From Isoetes taiwanensis (taxonomy: Eukaryota; Streptophyta; Lycopodiopsida; Isoetales; Isoetaceae), in assembly GCA_021234155.1 (NCBI GenBank), contig JAJEKV010000033.1, positions 8,775,641 to 8,839,640 of the forward strand: a stretch of DNA of 64,000 bases, read 5' to 3'. A program made the translations under genes and the position numbers. The notes beneath the pieces are model-generated. The model was given only the letters and a program-made list of their open reading frames with translations. It searched no databases and was not told the origin of the DNA. Positions 1-11,823 of the stretch are shown piece after piece. How positions within the stretch are numbered: the first letter of the stretch is position 1; each line of letters starts with the position of its first letter.

Positions 1-2330
1 CGTAAGACACAGTGGCAGTCGGTCACCTTCTCGGAAATGTCGACTCCAACCCACTTTGGCTAGAAACGAGAGGCATCTCAAAGATGCAAAGGCGCTCCAG
101 ATAATCGCGTCCCGAGCCGCCAAAGAGAGTTGGTCCAGCTATGTCGAGGATCTTTGACATGGTGATCCGCAATGGTATGCTTTCGGGGGATGGCGCATCG
201 TGGGGCTTCACTTGCGAAGCGGGCGATATGGTGGAGCGGCGTTGTGGACTATCTCCTAGCTCCAGTGCCAGATCTTGATATCATTAGAGATTTCGCGACA
301 GGCACATGAACAAGAGATGAAGAGACTTTTGTCGACCACTACCCACTTTATGTCACTTTGGATTGAGGCACTTTCTGGCGGGCTATGGGTGACAAAGCCC
401 TCGGGGTTTGGGATACACCCCTGAACTATCGAAAAGCAAGCGGGGATATGAGGTGGCTTTGAACGTGAGCTCTGAGGGGATTGATGCCCTCTATACATTG
501 CATGATAAGTGTGAATGATTGGTGAAGGCCTTTTCGCGCAACCCGGTGAATGCTTTGCGGCAAGAAAAGCTCCCCGCGAAGGACAACTGCGCAATTCCTC
601 AAAACCCACGGTTTGCTGAATGTAAGGCTCTAAAGAGTGACTCACGCACCATCTTAGATCCACGGCCCGACCTTGGCCATTAGGGACTATAAGGCATTCT
701 TGAAATTCAAAAGCATCGCTACATTGCGAGTAAAAATCAGAAACGATGTTTGATCTATCGATGATCGAGCCAAAAGCCTTTTTGGCGTGAGTCTTTGTAT
801 AAGAGGCATCAACCACACGGCAATGTTACCTCGGGCCGGAGTTGTATGACCCCGGGAGCAATGCCGACGTGCGGATCAGCTAGGAGAAACACCTGACTTC
901 GTGAGGAGGACATCCACGGGGTCTTAGGCATCTTGCTAATGGTAAAGCAAAGGACTTGCGAGGGATTTCAGGCCGAGGCATTTGAAATGGGGTGGGCGGC
1001 TTTGCTCGGGCCTTTGGCGAGGATAATCAATCAGCCATCGAGAGGGCCTCCCGCAGAATGGATGGTTAGCAAGGTCACCCCTATTCATGAGAAACTTCCC
1101 GAAAGTGTCTTTGGAGAAGAAGTTAACGAATGGGGCGGAGGAAAGTTGAGAATGCGTCGCGATTGGCGGCGGGGTTTCCGCCCTGCCCCTCCCCAGTGAT
1201 CATATTTTTACTCTCGGAATCCTTATGGAAGCTAGCCGCAATGCGGCGGACTTGTATTGCTGTTTCGTGGATTTTAAAGGCGGCATATGATACGGTCTCT
1301 TGGGACTGTTGTGGCAACGCTTGCGGGGAGCTACATGTCCCACGGGATTTTACAGAATGCCATCTGGAGGCTCTATGGCGGAATATATGCCACTTTGTGC
1401 AGCGTCGGACCACGGGTGGACAACACCATAGGTGTTAGCTTGAGGATGCCCGTTATCTCCAACGCTTTTGGACTCTATATTGACAAGTTGGAGACTGGAT
1501 GCAAGAACATGGAGGTGGTGGCCAGCTTTGCGGAGAGGCATATCAATAAAACAGTTGCTCTATGCAAGCGATCCGGGCTTATTGTCCCATACAACTAGAG
1601 TATGCAGGAACATTTGATGATCTCGGTCAGTTCGCGGACATAGCGGGAATGACAAATAACCAGTAAAACCAAGCCATTTGCCAATCACATGCAGACAAAG
1701 ATGATATCCCAGACTTCTATTACAGAGGACAAAGGATGGAAGTTGTGAGGACCTTTAAGTATCTGGGAATCGATTTCTCTGCTAACATGCTATGGGAGGG
1801 TCAGCCTTGGGGATAGAAAGCCCCCGTATGCAATGCAATAGCTATTTCTGAGAATAGATCTCGCTGATTGGGCCGCCTTGGCACACACCTGTTCAAGAGC
1901 ACTCGTGGAACCAGTATTGCTGTATGGGGTAGAGGTCTGGGAGCCAACGGTTAGCAAGAGTACTTGGGATAAGCTAGAGAGGGTACAAGAGGCTTTCCTA
2001 ACATACAACCTAGGCGTCAAGGACACGGTGCCTTATCCGATTTTGCTGTATGAGACTGGCTTTTGGCCCCTGCAGCATTCTCGCGTCGGCACCTTGCGTA
2101 TTTCCATAAGGTTGACAGAATGGATGCACAACGTCTTCCTCCAGGGGCTCTGTTATTGGCACAACGGCCACAACGTGTGAAGAGAGTATGGCAGGAGCAT
2201 TGTAGGGGATGGTTCGCAAGATGGTCCATAGACTATCAACACATTATGGACATGTCGGATATCGCGGAGCAGGAGCTGCATTTGAATGAGCGCTTTCCTG
2301 CCTCTCTGTGGGATGCACCCATTTAATAAA
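1..2330 (+). mobile_element. Degenerate non-L1 LINE, family A, copy 1
   Basis: Decayed non-LTR retrotransposon that enters from beyond the left edge. Around 232-395 the plus strand reads as the end of an apurinic-type endonuclease: a VVDYLLAP-like block followed by DHYPLYVTLD, equivalent to the SDHxPL box. Reverse transcriptase remnants follow at about 1250-1600, and the conserved C-terminal block at 1740-2330 includes KYLGIDFS and LVEPVLLYGVEVW. The same blocks occur in the better copy at 20.6-23.3 kb, which fixes the identity. Many stops and frameshifts make it non-functional. The expected 3' hairpin and pentanucleotide tail are absent, so the 3' end is lost. The 186-codon open frame on the minus strand at 256-816 is a shadow of this copy. 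Confidence 0.8.
1878..2326 (+). pseudogene. LINE family A ORF2 C-terminal remnant
   Basis: Best-preserved part of copy 1. The open stretch from 1878 reads SRALVEPVLLYGVEVWEPTVS and runs to about 2180; a frame change then continues to the stop at about 2326. The same blocks occur at 22270-22600. This lies downstream of the reverse transcriptase core. The function is unknown and the copy is broken. Confidence 0.7.
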
Positions 2331-4640
2331 TATGTTGCTATATGCATAGAGACATAAGCTGAAGGAATTCAATCCTAGCATCATATAGTAGAATCTGCCT
2401 TTATGGTACATAAAATGTGAGCGAGAGCCAAGCTCGACACTCCATCTTACAATTCTTGCATAGCAATGCAGGCCTAGATATGCATCCTCCTAAAGGAAGC
2501 ATCTACTCCCAATTCTGGAGAACCGCAGAAGTTCTGGACTATATGCTGCAATGTTTGCTTCAAAGATTCCATTACAGATATATATAGATGCAGTCGTGCT
2601 ATCTCCATCCAAAATTTGCCATTTATAGCTTATATAGAAAGAACACAACAGAAAGTATAAAATAAGCACCTCTAAATGATCACCAAGAATGCAATTTTCC
2701 AGCAAGTCATAGCCTTAGAATAAACAAAAACAAGTTCCTTAGTGCATCCAGAAGCTTACCGTATCCACAACCACAAACCATAATAGGCGTGGCCTCTATC
2801 CCACCCTCTATACCGCACAAAAGGTTCTATGTGGATAGAACATGATGTGCATATATGCAACATGCATGCGGTATACAGATGTGCTCCATACCATTTCTCT
2901 CAATACAGCCAGAACCTGAACCTGCCTGCATTACAGAATGAAGATTGCAGAAAGACTTGAAGGGAGTGTGTGAGTGAAAAATGACTCGGTTCAACAGAGG
3001 AACTTGCTTTAATAACTCTGAAAATGTATAATATCAATCCTTTTCTAATGCATTGTCTCAATAATGCAGTGCAACCAGAGAATGGTAAGCACATTCATTT
3101 GTAAAGAAACTATTTCTGCCACAAATTCAATCTTGTTTGTCTGATAAAGCAGTGCAATTAGAGAGTTTAAGGTGTAACATCCATTCCAAACAGGTTAACA
3201 ATATAGCTAATATAAAAATAGATGACTAAGAATAGCTAAGACAAAAGCATGGGAAAGTATCAGGAACAAAGATGTTTAAGCATCCCCTAACAAATCTGTT
3301 TGATGCTATTGACAACTATTATTTGCAAAATACAATGTAGAAACATTCTGATTCTAGAAGATCTTATCTTTTTACATGTGCCCCACATGTTTTAGATTGT
3401 ATTTGCAATATGAACACTCAGCTCAGATCGCATTCTTGACAATGGATCTTTCAATTTTGCATCTGATGAGATGCATATTAGGCATAAGGACCCCTTTTGA
3501 CCTGCTAACAAAACTTGGCCATATTTATTTATGAGGTTCCTATAAAGGAAGTCCAAAGTTCATGAAATCCGAAACTAAAAAAATGCCAAAATGCACTTTT
3601 AGAAAGAGTAAAAGAAGACCATCATACCTTTGTTCGTCTATATGAATAGATGCTTTTCTAATGCACTTGTGAAAGAAGACACATGTGCGTTTGCCGAATA
3701 ATAAGCTAAGAAACAGAAGCAACATGGAATAAGCAAAACAATGGAATAAGCAGATGGAAAACAATGGAATAAGCAGATGGAATGAATGCCTCAAGTTAAG
3801 GATTCGTACCCTTATATGTATATAAAGGTACCTTTTTCGGGAGAGAATTTTGGCTTAAGAAATGTCTTGCGAAATAGTAGATCTCAATAAAATATCTGGA
3901 TTCAGCTCTTGATAAACGAATCAGGCCTTTCTAGGTGACGATCAAACTTTGGCCGTAGAGAAGGATATGAGGAGTATTGGCAAACTAAAAAGCCCTACGT
4001 ACTAGAATTTTCCAAAGATAATACAAAGACCTAATTCAAATGACACATCCATTAGAGAGCCAGAGCATGGCATGTCTCTTACCTGGACAATTATTAAAAG
4101 CTGAGACGCTTTCCCTTTCTGGCATTCACTGATTAAAGCATGCATAAAATGTAAGAGATCCGAATGTGAAAATTCAAAATCAAATAATAATCTGCAACAA
4201 CGTTTGAGTGCAAAAATTTCAAGGAAACGTCGTTTCTGAGCAGGGAGCGACCTCTTAGATCTGCAACAACACATCAAACAGCATAATCAGCATACACAAT
4301 CTTGATCGCAACTATATGGAACATACCCTTCTGCAAGAAAGCTTCGACTATGACAAAACTTAGGGCCACCAGAGATTAAAAAGTTGATTTTAAGGTCGGA
4401 ATCAATTCCGATGCAACCGCAGCAATAGAAACCCCAGGTAAAACTGTCTTTTTTTATCAGAAATACTCCGAGCCATCGTGTGGAAACATAGAGCATATTG
4501 GCCCAAAACGGCATGCCCGGCCCCCACTGGCATACTCGATTGGTAACCGTGCCCCAAAATAAATCAACGACTGAAAATAAATTAAGAAAAATGAACGTTC
4601 ACAATCGCGCACAGACTACCCTTATTTTGCTTTTAGTATT
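2331..4640. other. AT-rich stretch without a recognised gene
   Basis: No protein family or RNA gene is recognised. On the minus strand, 4090-4265 is bounded by splice-like signals: a TTGTTGCAG acceptor side at about 4262 and a CAG/GTAAGA donor at about 4085. A second possible exon lies at about 4330-4560. Its translation is basic and lysine/arginine-rich and matches nothing I know. It could be a small unknown spliced gene or chance. A short phrase containing GGAATAAGCAGATGG is duplicated near 3745-3782. Confidence 0.4.
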
Positions 4641-5130
4641 ATAAACAAGATTGCAAATTAAACGGGAGTGTTGCAGAACTCCCGTTTCAAAGATTCCCTT
4701 TAAAAAAACATCGTGCTCTTAAAAATGGCCTTTTTGGGATAAACTTGAGAATTTTAAAAGGTTCAGTTTTTTTTTCCCCTCATTTTGGCTCTTCGTTAAG
4801 TGACAAGTTTGTTTTTTGCAAAGAAACACCCTTGAAATGGCAAAATCTAGACATGAATACATAATCTCCGAAAGTGAGATATAAAAAACATCAAAATAGA
4901 GAAGAAAAAATAATATTTATTTCTTTAAATTTTTTCAATACATTAATTTGGCACCCTCAAAATTTGGTGCGTATTGAATAATACGCTCATCGAGGCGTTA
5001 CAGCCCGATTATCATCCCAAGTCTCCACGATTGGTTGTTCCATCAAACACATTTGACATGTTATGGCGTTCTAAAAATAACCAAATAAACAAATGAACAC
5101 TAGGACACATAAAACAAAAATGTAAAACAA

Positions 5131-5250
5131 AAGGTGTATTACGGAATACACTTTTGCTTTTTAAAAACAAACTTGTATTGAGAATACACTTTGGGTTCTC
5201 GAGAAAAGCAAAAGTGTGATGGGAATACACTTTTGCTTTCCGAAAGCAAA
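5131..5250. repeat. Subterminal palindromic repeats, left cluster
   Basis: Three tandem imperfect palindromes of the form AAGTGTATT-N-GGAATACACTT occur here. The right-hand cluster at 7909-8010 carries the perfect version, GTGTATTCCGGAATACAC. Confidence 0.7.
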
Positions 5251-5517
5251 TATCGATGTGACAAGTCAATCCTTGGTCCAAAGACAAGGCCAAAGCGAGG
5301 AATCCAAGGACAAGGGCTAGACATCCAGTTCGACAAGGATAACCTTAGCCGGACAGTTTTATCGACTCCGTTATTTATAAAGGGAGAATCTTAGAGGCCA
5401 CACCTACCGGTTTCATTCTTCATGTGTTAAAAGATTCATGGAATATTAGTGCATATAGACATTTACAATTATTAGAATGGCATCAATGTGCCAAATTATA
5501 CTAGAGTTGCATAACGG

Positions 5518-5613
5518 TCCAAATCTTACATCTTAATCAAATATCTAGATGTTGTAGAACCACTATCCAAATCTTACATCTTAATCAAATATCTAGGTGT
5601 TGTAGAACCACTT
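5518..5613. repeat. 48-bp direct duplication
   Basis: Two adjacent copies begin TCCAAATCTTACATC and end TAGAACCACTA. They differ at one or two positions. Confidence 0.8.
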
Positions 5614-7319
5614 TGTCACTTTAATTACAAAATTCTATGGCTATTAAGTTTTGCCTATAAGAAAAAGAATAGTTTATGAATCTCTTTTTAGTTCAACTAT
5701 AATACAACGAAAAGAGCATCGGATTTTGCACACAAACTTCAAAAAGGCTTTTCATACATCAGAATATACTTTTGATAGTGATGCTTACATTGAATATGTT
5801 TTCTTATAAGATAGAAATAGGAGAACTTCGAAGATGCTTTTTTTACGTGTTGGGATGTCAAACCAAAGCATCCTTGCACAATAGAAGGAGTGAAAATAAA
5901 AGCGTGTCCTATTTCATTGCATTTCCTATGGTCACATGGTCACATAACAACAAATAATTCCTGCAATAAAAGCTTTACAATTTGAATATGTCTCATCAAA
6001 TAGCAAAAATAGAAGAGCTAAGAAAACTTTGAGTGGCGAAATATCAAACCAGCATCTTGTAGTAGAGGCAACACAATTGTGTATGCCATCAAACTTGTTA
6101 TGCTTTCTTGCATTCATCTTGAATTCAAAGTTAGGAAGTAGAGAGACTTTGATCATATTAAAGATGAATTTTAGTTCCAAAAAACTAGAATTATCTCGGA
6201 CAGCCAGTACATCATCAAAGAACTTTCTTGTGCAATCTTCAAAGTGATCCTTGTTCTCGTGCTTCTCAAATACATGATGAAATAGAAGAATAGATTCTTC
6301 TAAATCTAAACTTAACAAAACAACTATGATACAGTTGCACCTAAATCTTTGCTTAGACTTCTTTTTTTCAACTCCAGCCAGAGAAATAGCTATGATTGCT
6401 CCTAAATTGAGCCCCCCTTGGTGGCGAATTCTGGCTTTCTAGGGCCCTATTGCCCGACCTGTTTTTCCATTCATTTCCCGTGTATCTGTGCTAGAAAAAT
6501 GTTGGATTTGTACATGTGCTAGGAAAATGCTTGGATCTCAAGATCCAAGTACTTTTTCTCATGTATCTTAATGTTTGCATGATCTTCCTTCTATCTGTTT
6601 AAAAGAAAAAGCTTATTTACATCTTCAAAAACAAGCTTTTCAAAAATAAACATATCTCTTTAGCCAGCTGATGTCTTTGTCTCATAAACAAGAGATATGG
6701 TAATAGATAAGTGCTTAAAACCTGCTTAATCGCCCTCCACTTAAAGCAGAAGACCATGTACTTCAACTTTCGAACAACCCTTTGTTATGCAAGATCTAAA
6801 TGCAAATAAGCGAGATCCAAGTCGTTTTTACGGTGAAAATAAATGAGACCTTGAATGATGTAAATGGTGCGAGAAAGTTCAAGGTAAAAGACATATTATC
6901 TTGTATCAACGGGCATTTTACGATTATTGAGGAGGATAGGTCTCACAGAAAGCATCATTCGGACATAAATTCATCAAATCTTAGATGCCCGGTAAGTCGG
7001 GTAAATTTTAGTGGGCTTGTACAATGACAAATTTATGATGCATTCGGATGCTACGGAATGCATTTGGGGAAGAAGAAAAGCAAGGCTGAAATAAGGTAAG
7101 ATCTATCGCTCTTTCATCTTTAGGCATTTGTATTTGCATCGTTTGGCTTTTGGATGACTTACAAGGCAATTGCAAAAGCTGAAAAAACGTTAAACCAAGG
7201 CAAAATATCCGTGAAATAGGAAAAAAAAGTCTGAAAAAATTACCTAGCGAAGCTTCTTTAGTCGCTAGATGCTCCAACATAGGGTCCGCAAGTCGCTGAT
7301 GCTTCAACGGTGGTCGAAT

Positions 7320-7554
7320 CGAACTCTTGGCGGCGAACTTGGGCAAAAACCCTAAAAGCGGCACAAAACGAACAAACCGAGCGGCGCCATGGTTCAAACA
7401 TGTAGCAGGGACCAATGCCAAGGCCATCACCACGCCGAAATCTTTGGCCCAACGTCGCAAAAGGAAGATCGCCTTGAGCAAAGGCGAAAAAAAATCATCA
7501 AAGCGTATTAGGAATACAAAGTGTATTAGGAATACATTTCCTCTTATGATTTGA
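7320..7554 (+). other. Short basic open frame, unrecognised
   Basis: A GC-richer island inside the AT-rich candidate transposon carries an open frame of about 75 codons, rich in lysine and arginine (for example AQRRKRKIALSKGEKK). The reverse strand is also open. No family is recognised. It may be a captured or decayed host fragment; a real product is doubtful. Confidence 0.2.
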
Positions 7555-7908
7555 AACCAAAATCCAAATTATCCACGATCTTAGAAACAAAAAATCAAAA
7601 ATCCCTTTAATATTTAAAACCATGACCTTGTATCCACGCAAAACAAATAAAAGAAATTGAAAGGTCATCAAAATAAATAAAAATTCCAAAAAATCTAATT
7701 GTTGTTAGTTTTTTTTTCCTTTCGCTAATCCCTTCATTGTTTAGAACTATGTTCCTGTATCCCCACATAAAAAAACAAATAAAATCGCAAGGTCATTCAA
7801 ATCAACTGAAAGAAAAAAAAATTGCAAGATCATTGAAAATGTCGAAGACCCCGAAAACCACGGAAAATTGCAAGATCCTTTGTTGAGTCTCAAAAATTTG
7901 TACAGCAA

Positions 7909-8010
7909 AAGTGTATTCCGGAATACACTTCTGTTATCCTCGAAAGCAAAAGTGTATTCCGGAATACACTTCTGTTATCCTTGAATAGCAAAAGTGTATT
8001 CTGGAATATA
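7909..8010. repeat. Subterminal palindromic repeats, right cluster
   Basis: Three copies of a roughly 38-bp unit contain the palindrome GTGTATTCCGGAATACAC or a one-base variant, preceded by GCAAAA. Related half-sites, GTGTATTAGGAATACA, occur at 7503-7536. Confidence 0.8.
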
Positions 8011-8403
8011 ATTTTGGTACTTTGAAATATTATATCATTAAAAACTGACTCATTGTAACCTAAAAATACCTTTTATGAAAAACAATCCAAACTAACAAAA
8101 TGTTGTGTATGACGTACACTTAAATTAGTGGTTTTCTCAAAAAATACACTTCATGTAAATTCTAACTATTAGGAAAAGTGTCATTTTGACACAGTCAACT
8201 TTCTCTTTGCACAAAAAAATGAGTGATTTTGGGGGGGTCAAAATGCAATTTTATGACCAAAATAAAATTTTTACCTCATTTTAGCTTTTTTTTTGGAAAA
8301 AAAGGGGAATCTTTGAGGAATATTCCTTTTGCTCTCGTTTCAATGATTTGCTCCCGTTTAATACGCAACCTTGTTTATATATAAAATAATTAGTCTTTAA
8401 CTG

Positions 8404-8788
8404 CAGGAATTAGCTAGTCGCTTTGTGCAAGGACTAGATATGGAGCTTAAAAAATTAGTTGGATGTGATCAACTTACCTTGGAAGAAGCAGAGCACAAGG
8501 CTCGATATTTCAAGAGTATCCTTAAGGAGGAGAAGAATGCCAATCATAGAGAGCAACAAAGAGGAAATTTCCAAAGGAATTATAGAGGTGAATCAAACCT
8601 CTCAGGTTCATCAAACTTTTCATAATGCCCCTAAGTTACCTTTGAATGCAATGTCACAGATGGATGAAGAAAAGAAGAAAGTTGAATATGATAAGTGCAT
8701 GAAGGAAAATTTATGTTTTTACTGTAAGCAAAAGGGGCATAGGGCACGTTATTGTCCTAAGAAGAATAACTCAAATGCCAAGGTTTAA
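8404..8788 (+). pseudogene. Gypsy gag C-terminal part with CCHC zinc knuckle
   Basis: The reading frame starts mid-gag (ELASRFVQGLDMELKKLV) and shifts frame near 8600. It ends in the nucleocapsid zinc knuckle CFYCKQKGHRARYC at about 8717-8760, a perfect C-X2-C-X4-H-X4-C. In the family this part packages element RNA. The N-terminal capsid region is absent. Confidence 0.8.
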
Positions 8789-8799
8789 GGATCTCAGAA

Positions 8800-9312
8800 T
8801 GTAAGGGCAATGAGAGCTCATCAAGCAACTCTCATAGATTTAGAGGAAGATATGCAAGTTTGTGCAGCAGTCGATATGCAGTTGCAGGCGTAGTGCAAGT
8901 TGAAGGTAAAATCAATGAAGTTCTTTTTAGTATTTTGATTGATACGAGAGCCACTCATAATTTTATTTGACCAAGGCTTGTCAAGTTGTTTGGATTGAAT
9001 ACTAACCAACAAGCCTTAGGAATGGTGAAAATGGCTGATGGTAAGCAAAAAGCTACTAGTGAGTATGTGCATGCATTAAAATTGAAAGTGCAAGAAATGC
9101 CTACAATTGCAAATTTCCATGTGCTTCAGCTAGGCTCATATGATATGATTATAGGCATGGAATGGCTTAATGAGGTGCATGCTATAGTAGATTGTCATGA
9201 AAGAGTTATGAGAGTAAAATCTAAGGAACATCAAGAGCTATATATACTGGAAGGATTGAATAAGCACTATTTTACTCCTAAACCCATTAGTCGCAAGCAA
9301 ATCAAGAGGTAA
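8800..9312 (+). pseudogene. Gypsy aspartic protease domain, mutated
   Basis: The block around 8932-8968 reads ILIDTRATHNFI, where retroelement proteases have D-S/T-G-A-T. The catalytic-loop glycine is replaced by arginine, and a stop follows directly. The open part from 8986 holds LGSYDMIIGMEWL, the second protease landmark. In the family this enzyme cuts the polyprotein; this copy cannot. Confidence 0.75.
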
Positions 9313-9330
9313 ATTAGGAAGCATGAAAGG

Positions 9331-10152
9331 TTGGGGTTGCTTGTACTCAGAGGGTCAGGAGGAATTAATCAAGTATGCATGAATGATGTGCAAGACATCC
9401 TCGAGGAGTTCGAGGAAGTGTTTTTGGAAGAGTTGATGGAGTTACCTCCTCGAAGATATGTTGATCATGCAATTGATTTGGTTCCAGGAGCTTCTCCTCC
9501 ATCAAAAGCTCCATATAGATTTGCCTTGTCAGAGCTAGTGGAATTAAAAAGGCAGTTAAAAGAACTTTTAGATCAAGGATATATACAACCTAGTATTTCA
9601 TCTTTTGCTGCTCCAGTATTATTTGTTAAAAAAAAAAAGATGGTTCTATGCGTATGTGTGTTGATTATAGGCAACTAGATGATATTACAACTAAAAATAA
9701 ATATCCATTGCCAAGAATAATCAACTTCAAGGAGCTACATTGTTTTCAAAGATAGACCTTAGATCTGGATATCACCAGATAAGAATCAAAGAGAGTGACA
9801 TACCCAAAACAACCTTTTCTACAAGATATGGGCATTTTGAATTTGTTGTTATGCCTTTTGGTTTAACAAATGCACCAGTAACTTTTCAGTGTTTAATGAA
9901 TGATCTTTTCCGTGAATACCTTGATAAATTTGTTCTCGTGTTCTTTGATGATATACTTATTTATTCAAAGAATTTAGAAGAGCATAGAGAACATCTGAGA
10001 ATTGTTTTGGGTATTTTAAAAAATGAAAAATTGTATGCTAAGAAAGTCAAGTGTTCATTTTGCAGTATCGAAATGGATTATTTAGGTCATATTGTTTCAG
10101 CAGAGGGAATTAAACCTGACTCCAAAAAGGTTGAGGCGGTGAAAGAATGGCC
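9331..10152 (+). pseudogene. Gypsy reverse transcriptase, first part
   Basis: Landmarks in order are [71 protein letters not shown] and the catalytic [10 protein letters not shown] at about 9937-9966. A run of A at 9629-9639 carries a frameshift that separates the N-terminal part from the palm. The catalytic aspartate pair is intact. The frame is cut after VKEW at 10152 by the L1 insertion. Confidence 0.9.
10141..10152 (+). repeat. Target-site duplication of the L1, left copy
   Basis: GAAAGAATGGCC, identical to 16793-16804. It flanks the L1, and removing the L1 with one copy restores the Gypsy reading frame. Confidence 0.9.
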
Positions 10153-11640
10153 GGATGAAGTGGATTTTGGGACGTCCCGAAAATGAACGTTGGCGCTCCT
10201 TCTGTCCGCCTTGGGAAGCTTGGGAAGCCTGAGCCTCGATGGATGAGTCCTTGTTAGAGGATGTTCTCCAGAGTCTCGGGCTCCCTCACATTCCTGTGGG
10301 CCATGATGTGACAGTCAGGGATATCAGATCTCTTCTTAGTTTAGCGTACAATAATCAATCTAGAGTAGGATTCAAAGAAGACGTCGATTGGGGAGTCACT
10401 TTCTCAGTATTGTGTGCTTTGATAGATTAGGCTCCCTTAGAATTTCGGCTCATAATACCGGATATCTGGCTCTTGGAAACCGATTCCCCGGGAATCTCTT
10501 TCGATCTCAGTGTCCCCATAGAATTTGGGCCCGAACCCCTAAAGCACGGTGGGCTCTGTTCTTCGATTTGCAGCCGGCCAAAAGCTTTGAGGATTTAGAA
10601 ATTTTGGTTTGAGGTTTCAAAGTCGCTAACTAGCGAGGAAGAATGGCAAGAAAAAGTGGGCATGCGTTAGGGGGAAGCGGGGAACGAGGAGGCAAGATTA
10701 GAAGACGAGGAATGGGACTTAAATTTTTTGGTTAGAAAACAAGAAAGATGAAGCACGGAAAACCCTCGAGAGAATTTTACATAGCCTTTAATATAATTAA
10801 GGATCAATAAGAATCTTGCTACCGCTTGCATGGGTGTGCAAGATGACGGTCGGGTAGTGGCGGGACAGAAGAGATATGATGAAATGGAAAAGGATTACGT
10901 TGAGGGTAGAAGCGGCGGCAGAGATTGGGTGTGGAACATGCTGGAAATTGCTCAAGCCGTGGACCACTCTCTCGTATAAGCTTATCACATGATTAAGCAG
11001 GGCACACAAAGGAGGGCCCATTGCAGTTTGAAGAACAATGTTTTCAGGAATTCTATGGATGAAATGCTTAACAAGGCTTAAGATGCTACTATGATTAAAC
11101 TTGACGGCTGGCCCGGATATCCAAAGCAAGCGTGAAACTTATTAAGCGGTGGGAGGATCAGGAGGATCATGTAATAGAATGGCATAGGCGTTTGTTCAAA
11201 GCCTCTCTTTCAAACAACACTTCTTTCTTGGAACAAATCTCCTCTTCACTCGAGACCTACCAACTCAACCTTAAAAAAGGGTCTCAAAGAGTCTTTGCAT
11301 CGAGAGACTCAATGGTTTCTTCAACCTGCTTGAAGTTGAGATGTGTATTTGCCAAAATTGCAAGACCATCAAGGAAAACAACCTTCATAACCAGTACCAA
11401 GGTGGGGGACATCAAAATTAGGAACAGAATTCGGTGATGGGAAAAGCGATTTAACAAAAGGTCCGGGTAACCCATGCTTCTTATAAAAATGCTCTTTTAA
11501 AAAATGATTCTTTAGATTATTCTAAGGAAATGAGCAGAATGCTGGTCGGGAAAAGAAGGGATAATAACTTTATAGACCTTTATGCCATCTCGATCCCCTC
11601 GCTTATGATATTTTTTTCAAAGAAAGCTGTTACGATTCAC
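10153..11640 (+). other. L1 5' segment, no clear domain
   Basis: Holds the L1 5' UTR and possibly decayed ORF1 sequence. Short open stretches at 10239-10430 and 11132-11437 match no family I know. Confidence 0.5.
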
Positions 11641-11823
11641 TTCCCGGGAAGTGTCGACTATCGATGAAGTCAAGATGTGGTTCACTAAAGTCCAAAATAT
11701 CCCTATCATGTCTATTCTCGGGTTGGACAACAAAACTATCCAAATAGTGCGAGAGATGAGATTTGTGTTAGTCAAATCCTTAAAAGAAAGATTGATCACA
11801 TCAATTATCAGCCCTTCTACATT

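Larger units (their letters stand above)
4641..8393. mobile_element. Candidate DNA transposon with imperfect terminal inverted repeats
   Basis: The left end at 4641-4668 (ATAAACAAGATTGCAAATTA then AACGGGAG) matches the reverse complement of the right end at 8352-8380 at about 25 of 28 positions. A second matching piece, CAAAGATTCCC, lies just inside both ends. Between them is AT-rich sequence with repeated palindromes near both ends, a layout typical of subterminal transposase-binding sites in cut-and-paste elements. No transposase is recognisable, so it would be non-autonomous. I could not identify a target duplication, so the exact borders and superfamily are open. Alternatively, two unrelated copies of a smaller repeat may face each other. 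Confidence 0.4.

Noticed and set aside
256-816. 186-codon minus-strand open frame
   Set aside because: The opposite strand carries the endonuclease end of LINE family A; the minus frame has no recognisable domain and is a shadow.
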